64,000 nt of DNA from Tissierella_A sp964489715 (lineage in GTDB: Bacteria; Bacillota; Clostridia; Tissierellales; Tissierellaceae). Below are positions 17,430-24,372 of this stretch, piece by piece. Position numbers and translations under genes: made by a program. Where the stretch lies: the NCBI GenBank assembly GCA_964489715.1, contig CAZBAK010000001.1, positions 31,619 through 95,618 on the forward strand, written 5' to 3'. The notes under the pieces were generated by a model, which saw nothing but the letters and a program-made list of their open reading frames with translations, made no database searches and was not told where the DNA came from. Each line of letters opens with the position of its first letter. Within the stretch, counting starts at the first letter, position 1.

Positions 17430-18032
17430 ATGAGTAGAGATGGAATAATAGTAATAGATATGTTAAACGATTTTGTAGGTCCAGAAGCACCACTTAGATG
17501 TCCAGGTGGAGAAGTTATAATACCAGACCTTCAAAGACTTTTTAAATGGGTTAGAGCAAGAGAAAGTGATGATGTACAACTAATTCACATACAAGAAGCT
17601 CATAGAAAAAACGATGCTGACTTTAGAGTAAGACCAGTACATGCAGTAGCAGGAACTCATGGATCAGACTTTATAAAGGAACTTTATCCTGAAGGTGATG
17701 AATATACAATTCCTAAGAGAAGACATAGTTCATTTGCACACACTGATTTAGACCTATATTTAAGAGAAGAAAACTTAGATACAGTAGTTCTTACAGGAGT
17801 ATGGACAAATGTATGTGTTAGATCTACAGCTACAGATGCTTTAGCATTAGGTTATAGAGTAATAACATTAACTGATGGTGTACACTCTAAAAATGATGAA
17901 ATGCATGAGTATGGATTAAATGACTTAAGTATATTTACAAAGCTTATGACTATAGATGAATATATAGATGCAAAAGAAAAAGGTTTAGATCCATGGTTAG
18001 GCGCAGGAGATGCAGACAATAAAGTAGAATAA
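17430..18032 (+). CDS. isochorismatase-like cysteine amidohydrolase
   Basis: The 200-residue protein has the family triad Asp10 (VIDMLNDF), Lys96 (TIPKRRHSSF) and Cys129 (TGVWTNVCVRSTA). Such enzymes hydrolyse amide or carbamoyl groups (nicotinamidase, N-carbamoylsarcosine amidase, ureidoacrylate amidase). It follows the hydantoinase after 97 bases, with AGGAGGA before the ATG, like the usual hydantoinase plus N-carbamoyl hydrolase pairing. I infer that it removes the ureido group of the ring-opened product, for example 4-ureido-5-imidazolecarboxylate, releasing CO2 and ammonia. The substrate cannot be fixed from sequence. Confidence 0.88.
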   Translation: MSRDGIIVIDMLNDFVGPEAPLRCPGGEVIIPDLQRLFKWVRARESDDVQLIHIQEAHRKNDADFRVRPVHAVAGTHGSDFIKELYPEGDEYTIPKRRHSSFAHTDLDLYLREENLDTVVLTGVWTNVCVRSTATDALALGYRVITLTDGVHSKNDEMHEYGLNDLSIFTKLMTIDEYIDAKEKGLDPWLGAGDADNKVE

Positions 18033-18061
18033 AAAGTTACAGTATTAGCTAGATATTAACA

Positions 18062-18112
18062 AAATGTACTTAACTCAGATAAGAATAATTCACATCTGAG
18101 TTAAGCTGCATT
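18062..18112 (+). terminator. hairpin after the cysteine hydrolase gene
   Basis: CTTAACTCAGAT (18069-18080) pairs with ATCTGAGTTAAG (18094-18105), with weaker outer pairing (AAATG/CATTT). The trailing T tract is short (ATTTAC), so termination may be partial. Confidence 0.6.
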
Positions 18113-18157
18113 TACTATATTATACAGGCAAGAATAAAAACTTAAGAATCTAGAAGT

Positions 18158-18179
18158 ATATTCAATTTTTATTGAATAT
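18158..18179. repeat. small inverted repeat before the permease
   Basis: ATATTCAAT (18158-18166) and ATTGAATAT (18171-18179) are perfect 9-base arms around TTTT. It abuts the cre-like site. It could be an operator half or an RNA stem. Confidence 0.4.
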
Positions 18180-18192
18180 GAAAACGATTTCA
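18179..18192. promoter_or_regulatory. catabolite-responsive element (cre) upstream of the purine permease
   Basis: TGAAAACGATTTCA matches the CcpA consensus TGNAANCGNWNNCA at every fixed position. It lies 62 bases before the permease ATG, between two AT-rich inverted repeats. CcpA bound there with HPr-Ser46-P (ptsH and hprK are both in this window) would probably repress by roadblock. The ccpA gene is not in the window. Confidence 0.7.
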
Positions 18193-18225
18193 ACTTAATT
18201 TAATTTTATAAAATTAAATTAAGTT
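18192..18225. repeat. perfect 34-base AT palindrome before the permease
   Basis: A fully symmetrical palindrome with 17-base arms (left arm AACTTAATTTAATTTTA) starts at the last base of the cre site and ends about 18 bases before the AAGGAGG ribosome site. In RNA it would form a stem next to the ribosome site, which may influence translation. Confidence 0.5.
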
Positions 18226-18254
18226 AAAATAAAATAGATTTAAGGAGGAATAAT

Positions 18255-19589
18255 ATGTCTAGTGAAAGAATTAATGATGGCGGATTTTTTGAAAAGCAAT
18301 TTAAGCTTAGAGAAAATGGATCCGATGTAAAGACAGAGATTTTGGCAGGTTTAACAACATTTATGACTATGGGTTATATTTTAGCAGTAAACCCACCTAT
18401 GCTTGGTGAAACGGGTATGAACTCAGGATCTGTATTTACAGCAACAGCATTAGCATCTGTCATAGCCTGTGTTATGATGGCATTCTTAGCAAACTATCCA
18501 TTTGGATTATCTGCAGGAATGGGACTAAACGCATTTTTTACTTACACCGTAGTTTTTGGAATGGGAAAAACTTGGCAGTTCGCATTAACAGCAGTATTTT
18601 TAGAGGGTATAATTTTCCTGATATTATCAGTATTTAAGGTCAGAGAGGCAATTTTCAATGCCATACCTATGAATCTTAAGAAGGCAGTTTCAGTGGGAAT
18701 AGGTTTATTTATAGCCCTTATAGGATTTACAAATGCAGGAATTGTTATAGCCGAAGGTGGTACTATATTAAATCTTGGTGATTTAACATCAGCAGGACCG
18801 CTTCTTGCAATAATAGGAATTATAATTACAGGATTTTTACTAGCTAAAAATGTAAAAGGAGCAATTTTCTTTGGTATACTTATAACAACTGTAATTGGAA
18901 TTCCAATGGGTATCACACCATTACCAGATGGATCCTTTTTAGGAATATTTTCAGCACCACCATCTATAGCACCAACTTTCTTAAAGTTTGAGTGGGGAGA
19001 AATATTTACCTTTGATATGCTTATAGTAGTATTTACCTTCCTTTTTGTAGATATCTTTGATACAGTTGGAACACTTATTGGAGTATCTTCAAAAGCAGGT
19101 ATGCTTGATGAAGATGGGAAACTTCCAAGAGTAGGTAAGGCACTTTTAGCTGACGCAATAGGTACTACAGCAGGAGCTATGCTTGGTACTTCAACAGTAA
19201 CAACTTTTGTTGAGTCAGCATCAGGAGTAGCAGAAGGTGGAAGAACTGGTCTTACAGCTTTAACAACAGGAGCTATGTTTGCACTATCACTTATACTTGC
19301 TCCACTATTCTTAATAATACCAGGACAAGCTACTGCACCAGCTCTTATAATAGTAGGACTATTCATGATGGGACCTATAAAAGAGATTGATTTAGATGAT
19401 TATACAGAAGCAATACCAGCATTTTTAACTATAGTAATGATGCCTTTTGCATATTCTATAGCTGAAGGAATTGTATTTGGTATGGTTTCATATGTAGTTT
19501 TAAAATTAGTTGCAGGAAAAGGTAAAGAAGTTACACCTATTATGTACGTATTGGCAGCATTATTTATAGCCAAGAATATACTAATGTAA
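18255..19589 (+). CDS. NCS2/AzgA-type guanine-hypoxanthine permease
   Basis: This proton-coupled membrane transporter imports purine bases. The 444 residues begin FFEKQFKLRENGSDVKTEIL, then AGLTTFMTMGYILAVNP, then FGLSAGMGLNAFFTY, all hallmarks of the PbuG/PbuO/AzgA group. About 12 hydrophobic segments are evident, and the GTSTVTTFVESASGVAEGGR segment is the second conserved signature. AAGGAGG precedes the ATG. It has its own leader with a cre site and is followed by a terminator. The substrate is probably guanine, hypoxanthine or adenine; xanthine/uric acid transporters belong to a different branch. Confidence 0.93.
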   Translation: MSSERINDGGFFEKQFKLRENGSDVKTEILAGLTTFMTMGYILAVNPPMLGETGMNSGSVFTATALASVIACVMMAFLANYPFGLSAGMGLNAFFTYTVVFGMGKTWQFALTAVFLEGIIFLILSVFKVREAIFNAIPMNLKKAVSVGIGLFIALIGFTNAGIVIAEGGTILNLGDLTSAGPLLAIIGIIITGFLLAKNVKGAIFFGILITTVIGIPMGITPLPDGSFLGIFSAPPSIAPTFLKFEWGEIFTFDMLIVVFTFLFVDIFDTVGTLIGVSSKAGMLDEDGKLPRVGKALLADAIGTTAGAMLGTSTVTTFVESASGVAEGGRTGLTALTTGAMFALSLILAPLFLIIPGQATAPALIIVGLFMMGPIKEIDLDDYTEAIPAFLTIVMMPFAYSIAEGIVFGMVSYVVLKLVAGKGKEVTPIMYVLAALFIAKNILM

Positions 19590-19623
19590 ATAATAGCCGC
19601 CCTATCCAGGCGGCTATTATTAT
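19590..19623 (+). terminator. terminator of the permease gene
   Basis: ATAATAGCCGCC (19590-19601) pairs with GGCGGCTATTAT (19609-19620) around a 7-base loop. It is one of the few GC-rich stems in the window and lies directly after the stop codon. The T tract is weak. Confidence 0.75.
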
Positions 19624-19643
19624 CCAAATATAAACAAGCCTAA

Positions 19644-19691
19644 AACATTTACAATATTAAATTATGTAGATTAATTTAATATTGTAATGTT
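19644..19691. repeat. long near-perfect inverted repeat upstream of the Mo-hydroxylase genes
   Basis: A 21-base arm (19644-19664) and a 20-base arm (19672-19691) are complementary with a single bulge, around TGTAGAT. The arms are AT-rich (AATATTAAATTA core). There is no gene in 19590-19747. It could be an operator, an attenuator-like stem or a promoter-region cruciform. Confidence 0.45.
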
Positions 19692-19747
19692 TACATATAT
19701 TATTATATGTTGTAAATTAGTTATAGAGAGGAGGATTATTAGCTCTA

Positions 19748-19774
19748 GTGAGATTTAAATTAGAGTTAGTATAA
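19748..19774 (+). CDS. possible 8-codon leader ORF before the FAD subunit
   Basis: A strong GAGAGGAGG (about 19726-19734) lies 45 bases before the next gene's ATG, which itself lacks a close ribosome site. A GTG at 19748 opens a minicistron reading MRFKLELV and stops at 19772-19774, only 4 bases before ATG 19779. Translational coupling through this leader would explain the geometry. It may instead be chance. Confidence 0.3.
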   Translation: MRFKLELV

Positions 19775-19778
19775 AATT

Positions 19779-20642
19779 ATGAATATAAAAGAGGTATTTA
19801 ATCCTAAGAGCATAGAAGAAGCATTAGAATTACTGGATAAGTATAAAGATAAGGCTAAAATAATAGCTGGTGGAACAGATGTTGTAATTGCACTTAAGGA
19901 AGGTAAATTTGATCCTGATGTACTAATAAACATATTTAAAATCGAAGAAATGAAAGATATAAAAGAAGAGAATGGTGAAATAGTTATAGGAGCATGTGTA
20001 ACCTATACTGATATTGTGGAAAGTGATTTATTTGATAAGAATCTTATAGGCTTTAATAAGGCATGTAGATTAGTAGGTTCTCCTCAAATAAGAAACAAGG
20101 GAACCATAGGAGGTAACATTGCAAACAAGGCATCTGCAGCGGATTCAGTTCCTCCGCTTTTAACGCTGGAAGCAAGTCTTACACTAGAAAGTAAGGATGA
20201 AAAGAGAGAAATAACTTTAGAAGAGTATTTAAAGGATGGACTAAAGGCAAATGAGCTGTTAAGCTTTATTAAATTTAAAAAACCAGTTGAAAATGGAATC
20301 TTAACATTTTCAAAGTTAGGTCTTAGAAAGGCCTTAGCTATTTCAAGACTTACAAATTCTGTATATATAGAAGAAGATGAGGACAATAATATAAAATCTG
20401 TAAGAATTGCAAGTGGAGCACTTGGAAAGACACCTATAAGAGAAAAAGCCGTAGAAGAATACTTAATGAATAAGAAAATAGAAGAAGAAACCATAAAAGA
20501 ATCCATAAATATACTAAGAAATTCTGCAGAAGAAAGATTAAAGGGCAGATCTACTTTTCCTTATAAAAGCAGTGCTATAGAAACTATACTAAGAAGGGCT
20601 TTAGAAGAATCTGTGAAAGTTAGAGAGGAGTTAAAGCGATGA
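19779..20642 (+). CDS. molybdenum hydroxylase FAD subunit (XdhB/NdhF type)
   Basis: This is the FAD-binding subunit of a xanthine dehydrogenase-family enzyme and passes electrons from the Fe-S subunit to NAD(P). The 287 residues show the FAD loop KIIAGGTDVVIALKEG near residue 30 and the GSPQIRNKGTIGGNIANKASAAD segment near residue 105, followed by the CO dehydrogenase flavoprotein C-terminal domain. Size and order match the four-subunit nicotinate dehydrogenase of Eubacterium barkeri. ATG 19779 has no near ribosome site (see the leader ORF). It overlaps the next gene by ATGA. Confidence 0.92.
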   Translation: MNIKEVFNPKSIEEALELLDKYKDKAKIIAGGTDVVIALKEGKFDPDVLINIFKIEEMKDIKEENGEIVIGACVTYTDIVESDLFDKNLIGFNKACRLVGSPQIRNKGTIGGNIANKASAADSVPPLLTLEASLTLESKDEKREITLEEYLKDGLKANELLSFIKFKKPVENGILTFSKLGLRKALAISRLTNSVYIEEDEDNNIKSVRIASGALGKTPIREKAVEEYLMNKKIEEETIKESINILRNSAEERLKGRSTFPYKSSAIETILRRALEESVKVREELKR

Positions 20643-21115
20643 TAAATATAAATTTTAAAGTAAATGGAGAAGATAGAAGCGTAGAAGTAGATGAAAATTT
20701 AAGACTTTTAGACTTGTTAAGAGATGAATTGAAGCTCACTGGTACAAAAGAAGGCTGTGGAGAAGGTGAATGTGGGGCTTGTACAGTTATTATGGATGGA
20801 GAAACTGTCAACTCCTGTATGGTTATGGCTTTTCAGGCTGAAGGCTCTGAAATAGTAACTATAGAAGGTCTAGAAAAAGATGGTCAACTAGATCCAGTAC
20901 AACAGGCATACTTAGATGTAGGAGCTGTACAGTGTGGATTTTGTATACCTGGAATGGTCCTATCAACTAAGGCCCTATTAGATAAAAATGAAGATCCAAC
21001 AGAAGAAGAAATAAAAGAAGGCTTATCTGGAAACCTATGCAGATGTACTGGCTATAGTAAGATGAGTAAGGCTACACAAATTGCTAAGGAGTACCGTGAG
21101 GAGGAAGCTAAGTGA
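20639..21115 (+). CDS. molybdenum hydroxylase 2Fe-2S subunit (XdhC/NdhS type)
   Basis: This 158-residue electron-transfer subunit binds two 2Fe-2S clusters. The plant-ferredoxin-like cluster is bound by CGEGECGACTV and the Cys in MDGETVNSCMV. The second cluster is bound by CGFC in QCGFCIPGM and CRC in LSGNLCRCTGYSKM. Its start overlaps the FAD gene (ATGA) and its end overlaps the next gene (GTGA), so the four subunits are translationally coupled. Confidence 0.95.
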   Translation: MININFKVNGEDRSVEVDENLRLLDLLRDELKLTGTKEGCGEGECGACTVIMDGETVNSCMVMAFQAEGSEIVTIEGLEKDGQLDPVQQAYLDVGAVQCGFCIPGMVLSTKALLDKNEDPTEEEIKEGLSGNLCRCTGYSKMSKATQIAKEYREEEAK

Positions 21116-22383
21116 AACTAGATGTAGTTGGGAAAGAGATTATAAGAGTTGACGCTCATTCTAAAATAACTGGGAAAGCACAGTATCCATCAGACCTATA
21201 TATAGAAGATATGCTCTATGGAAAAACTGTAAGAAGCAAAATAGCTCATGGATATGTAGACTTAGATATAAGTAAGGCTGAAAAAATAGATGGAGTAGTG
21301 AAAATATTTACCCATAAAGATGTAGCCAACAATACCCATGGAGTTGTGTTTAAAGATCATGAAGTATTTACATCTAAAAAAGTTAGACAAATTGGAGATG
21401 CCCTAGCTTTTATAGTAGGTGAAAGTATGGAAGCTTGTAAGGAAGCTGAAAAAAATATAGTAATAAATTATGAAGAATTAGAAGGTGTTTTTGATCCGGA
21501 AAAAGCTATGGAAGATAGTGCTCCAAATGTTCATGGAGATTCTAATATAATGTATCACTACAAACTTAGAACTGGAGATATAGAAAAAGCCTTTGAACAA
21601 TGTGCTGTAATAGCTGAAAATACTTACAAAACAGGATTTGCAGAACATGCTTTTCTACAACCTGAAGCAGGTCTTAGTTATGTAGATAAAGAAGGTGTAC
21701 TTACCCTCTTTGTGGCAACCCAGTATCCACACTTCGATAGAGAAGAGATAGCCAATGCATTAGATATAGAAGAAGAAAAAGTAAAAATTATAAATACAAA
21801 TATAGGAGGAGCTTTTGGAGGAAGAGAGGATATATCTTTACAGATACACCTATCTCTTGCTGCACATACACTTAAAAGACCAATTAAATGTATCTATGAT
21901 AGGGAAGAATCTTTTCTAGCCCATTCAAAACGTCATCCTATGGTTTTAAAATATAAAACAGGTGCAGATAAGGATGGTAATCTTTTAGCCTTGGAGGCTG
22001 AAATAATTGGAGATACTGGAGCATATGCATCTTGGGCTTTAAATGTTATGAGAAAGGCTGGAGTACATGCTACAGGTCCTTATGAAATTCCCAATGTAAA
22101 AGTTGATAGCTATGCTGTATATACAAACAATCCCTATGCTGGAGCTATGAGAGGTTTTGGTGCAACTCAAGTTCCTGTGGCTCATGAGCAACAGATGGAT
22201 ATACTAGCAGAAAAACTAGGTATAGATCCTATAGAGATAAGAATGAAAAATATATTTAAAAAGGGATCTAAGACTTCAACAGGACAACATCTATTGGAAT
22301 CAGTTCCCTTGGATATATGTTTAGAGGAAGCTGCTAAAAGATTTGAAAAATATACATCTGGAAAAGAGGAGGGATCTATATGA
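21112..22383 (+). CDS. molybdenum hydroxylase large Mo subunit, N-terminal half (NdhL type)
   Basis: The 423 residues cover the first part of the molybdopterin subunit: KITGKAQYPSDLYIEDMLYGK at the start, the FAEHAFLQPEAGL segment, the GGAFGGREDISLQIH pterin-binding loop and the AMRGFGATQVP motif near residue 347. In most xanthine dehydrogenases this is one chain of about 760 residues. Here it is split into 423 plus 328, very like the 50- and 37-kDa chains of E. barkeri nicotinate dehydrogenase, which carries labile selenium. The GTG start at 21112 is preceded by GAGGAAG. The split is a coupled ATGA overlap, so it looks natural and not a frameshift. Confidence 0.9.
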   Translation: MKLDVVGKEIIRVDAHSKITGKAQYPSDLYIEDMLYGKTVRSKIAHGYVDLDISKAEKIDGVVKIFTHKDVANNTHGVVFKDHEVFTSKKVRQIGDALAFIVGESMEACKEAEKNIVINYEELEGVFDPEKAMEDSAPNVHGDSNIMYHYKLRTGDIEKAFEQCAVIAENTYKTGFAEHAFLQPEAGLSYVDKEGVLTLFVATQYPHFDREEIANALDIEEEKVKIINTNIGGAFGGREDISLQIHLSLAAHTLKRPIKCIYDREESFLAHSKRHPMVLKYKTGADKDGNLLALEAEIIGDTGAYASWALNVMRKAGVHATGPYEIPNVKVDSYAVYTNNPYAGAMRGFGATQVPVAHEQQMDILAEKLGIDPIEIRMKNIFKKGSKTSTGQHLLESVPLDICLEEAAKRFEKYTSGKEEGSI

Positions 22384-23366
22384 TTAAAAGAGGAAGAGGG
22401 ATAGGACTTTCGTTTTATGGAACAGGATACGGCGATGGATTTCCAGATGTATCTAGAGCTATAGTGAGATTGCTAGAAGATGGAAGAGTAGGTGTTTGTG
22501 CGGGAGCAACTGAAGTAGGACAAGGTTCTAAGACCATAATGAGACAGATAGCTTCTGAAGTCTTAGCTTTAGATATGGATGAGATAGATCTTATATGTGA
22601 AGATACAAGTCTTATGCCAGATGCTGGTACCGCTGCTGCAAGCAGGCAAACCTACAATACAGGTAATGCTATAAAACTTGCCTGTGAAGATTTCGAAAAA
22701 AATATAATAGAAAAAGCAAGGGTGGAGCTAGAATTAAACTCTACTATAGGTTTAAAGATAAAGGATGGAAATGTATTTTTAGAATTTTATCCTCAGAAAA
22801 CAATATCATTTAAGGAACTAGCATCTAAGTATGCTAAGGATATAATTGGTGAAGGCGAGTTTATTGCACAAACTGTAACTATGGATTCTGAAACTGGGCA
22901 AGGTGCACCCTACTATCCATACACCTTTAATGCCTGTGCTGTAGAACTTGAAGTAGATACAAATACAGGCAAAATTGAAGTTTTAAAATCATGCATTGTT
23001 CAAGATGTGGGAAAGGCTATAAATCCAAATCTTATAGAAGGCCAGATAGATGGTGGATTTACAATGGCCCTAGGTTATACCTTATTTGAAGATTTAAATG
23101 TAGTTGAAGGTGAAATGAAGCATAGAAAGTTTTCCAAATATCTTATACCAACAGCTATGGATACTATAGAAGTTGAAAAAGTAATAGTAGAAGATCCTGA
23201 ATCTTCAGCTCCTTATGGGGCTAAAGGAATTGGTGAGCCAGTAATGATACCAGTTGCTCCTGCCATACTAAATGCCATATATGATGCTATAGGAGTAAGA
23301 GTAAAAGAACTTCCAGTTACACCAGAAAGATTATTTAAAGCTATAAAGGAAAGTGGTCTTTACTAA
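22380..23366 (+). CDS. molybdenum hydroxylase Mo subunit, C-terminal half (NdhM type)
   Basis: The 328 residues supply the second half of the molybdopterin subunit. Visible are GATEVGQGSKTIMRQIASE near residue 40, the AASRQTYNTGNA segment, the QDVGKAINPNLIEGQIDGG segment, and KGIGEPVMIPVAPAI near residue 285, whose Glu corresponds to the catalytic base of xanthine dehydrogenases. It overlaps the previous gene by ATGA. In this region the enzyme most likely oxidises hypoxanthine or other purines to xanthine; nicotinate is the main alternative because of the subunit layout. Confidence 0.9.
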   Translation: MIKRGRGIGLSFYGTGYGDGFPDVSRAIVRLLEDGRVGVCAGATEVGQGSKTIMRQIASEVLALDMDEIDLICEDTSLMPDAGTAAASRQTYNTGNAIKLACEDFEKNIIEKARVELELNSTIGLKIKDGNVFLEFYPQKTISFKELASKYAKDIIGEGEFIAQTVTMDSETGQGAPYYPYTFNACAVELEVDTNTGKIEVLKSCIVQDVGKAINPNLIEGQIDGGFTMALGYTLFEDLNVVEGEMKHRKFSKYLIPTAMDTIEVEKVIVEDPESSAPYGAKGIGEPVMIPVAPAILNAIYDAIGVRVKELPVTPERLFKAIKESGLY

Positions 23367-23384
23367 AAAGTAAATATAAATCAA

Positions 23385-23443
23385 TTAAAGACTAAGTAAG
23401 ATGAGTCATATACTTCAATAAACTCATCTTGCTTAGTCTTTAA
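23385..23443. terminator. bidirectional terminator between the Mo hydroxylase and yqeC
   Basis: TTAAAGACTAAGTAAGATGAGT (22 bases from 23385) and its near-perfect complement (23422-23443) form a long stem with one mismatch around 15 bases. It sits between convergent genes, and T- or A-rich flanks could terminate both. Confidence 0.75.
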
Positions 23444-23518
23444 TATTATGTTTTAATCCCAGACCCTAAGAAAACATAGAAATATAGGATTTACAATGCT
23501 TTTAAATTTTCCATATAA

Positions 23519-24241
23519 TTAATAAAAGGATTTGTTTAAAATATCAGTTATAATTACATTCTTAAAATTATATTTATATAACTCTTCTCTTATACTCTTA
23601 GCTTCTTCTACTAGAAAACTATTATTAGCCTTATTGAGGAGAAGTATTTTTTCGCCTATGGAATCTTTAAATAGTCCTTTCTTATCTAATGTCAAATTGA
23701 TAAGATCTTTTTTCTCTATACTATCAGTAGACTTTCTTCCTAGGAGTTTTAAAAGTAATTCTGACCTATGACTAATCTCCACAATGTTTTTATAAAGTGC
23801 ATCAAGGCCTATTAAGCCAATGGTTTTTGTAGTAGAATTTGTTATTATAGGTTCGTAATCTTTAGGAGCCTTTATAGGTTTATGTTTTGCGCCATCGGCT
23901 TCTATTAAATAATAATCAAAATAATCTTTTCCTATTATAGCTTCTAAATCTTCTCTAGCTACTTCATTTATTTTACCTTTATCTATCTTTTCAGCATAGA
24001 TAGAAATTGTTCCTGGCTTTATCTTATCTTTTTCAATAGAACTTAAAAAAAAATTATCATATGACTCTTTATCAGGTACAAATATTTTAGTTGTTGTAGT
24101 TATCAATACCTTCTTTCCTAAACTTTTTAATTCCTCAGCCAAGGTAAAGATTGTAGTGGTTTTTCCACCAGCACCTACAAATGATATTATTTCCTTTTTA
24201 TCTAAAGAGATATTTAAATTTTCATATAAATATTTTTTCAT
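23519..24241 (-). CDS. yqeC: selenium-dependent hydroxylase accessory protein YqeC
   Basis: YqeC proteins are found with selenium-dependent molybdenum hydroxylases and are thought to help install the labile selenium cofactor. The 240 residues begin with a P-loop (FVGAGGKTTTIFTLAEELKS) followed by KVLITTTTKIFVP and DYYLIEADGAKHKPIKAP, which are typical of the family. GGAGG precedes the ATG on the minus strand. It converges on the Mo-hydroxylase genes, which supports the idea that the hydroxylase is selenium-dependent. The biochemical role of YqeC is not firmly established. Confidence 0.88.
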   Translation of the reverse strand: MKKYLYENLNISLDKKEIISFVGAGGKTTTIFTLAEELKSLGKKVLITTTTKIFVPDKESYDNFFLSSIEKDKIKPGTISIYAEKIDKGKINEVAREDLEAIIGKDYFDYYLIEADGAKHKPIKAPKDYEPIITNSTTKTIGLIGLDALYKNIVEISHRSELLLKLLGRKSTDSIEKKDLINLTLDKKGLFKDSIGEKILLLNKANNSFLVEEAKSIREELYKYNFKNVIITDILNKSFY

Positions 24242-24372
24242 GTTTATCCTCCCATACTTATCTATATCTATTATATCTAATAATAGCTAGGATTTCTAGA
24301 ATCTCTTTCTAATCCTAGCATTCTTCTCTTGCCTATAGTATAATTATTATAAAACAAATGGGAGGAATATTT

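Noticed and set aside
18542..19366. 274-residue minus-strand ORF opposite the purine permease
   Set aside because: It is a shadow of the permease reading frame: low-complexity composition, no plausible domain and no ribosome site.
21112..23366. Frameshifted (broken) xanthine dehydrogenase Mo subunit
   Set aside because: The junction is an ATGA overlap and both chain lengths match the natural two-chain form in nicotinate dehydrogenase, so the split looks functional.
19779..23366. Nicotinate fermentation operon
   Set aside because: The subunit layout fits, but genes for 6-hydroxynicotinate reductase, enamidase and methyleneglutarate mutase are not visible and all neighbours concern purines. 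Kept only as an alternative substrate.
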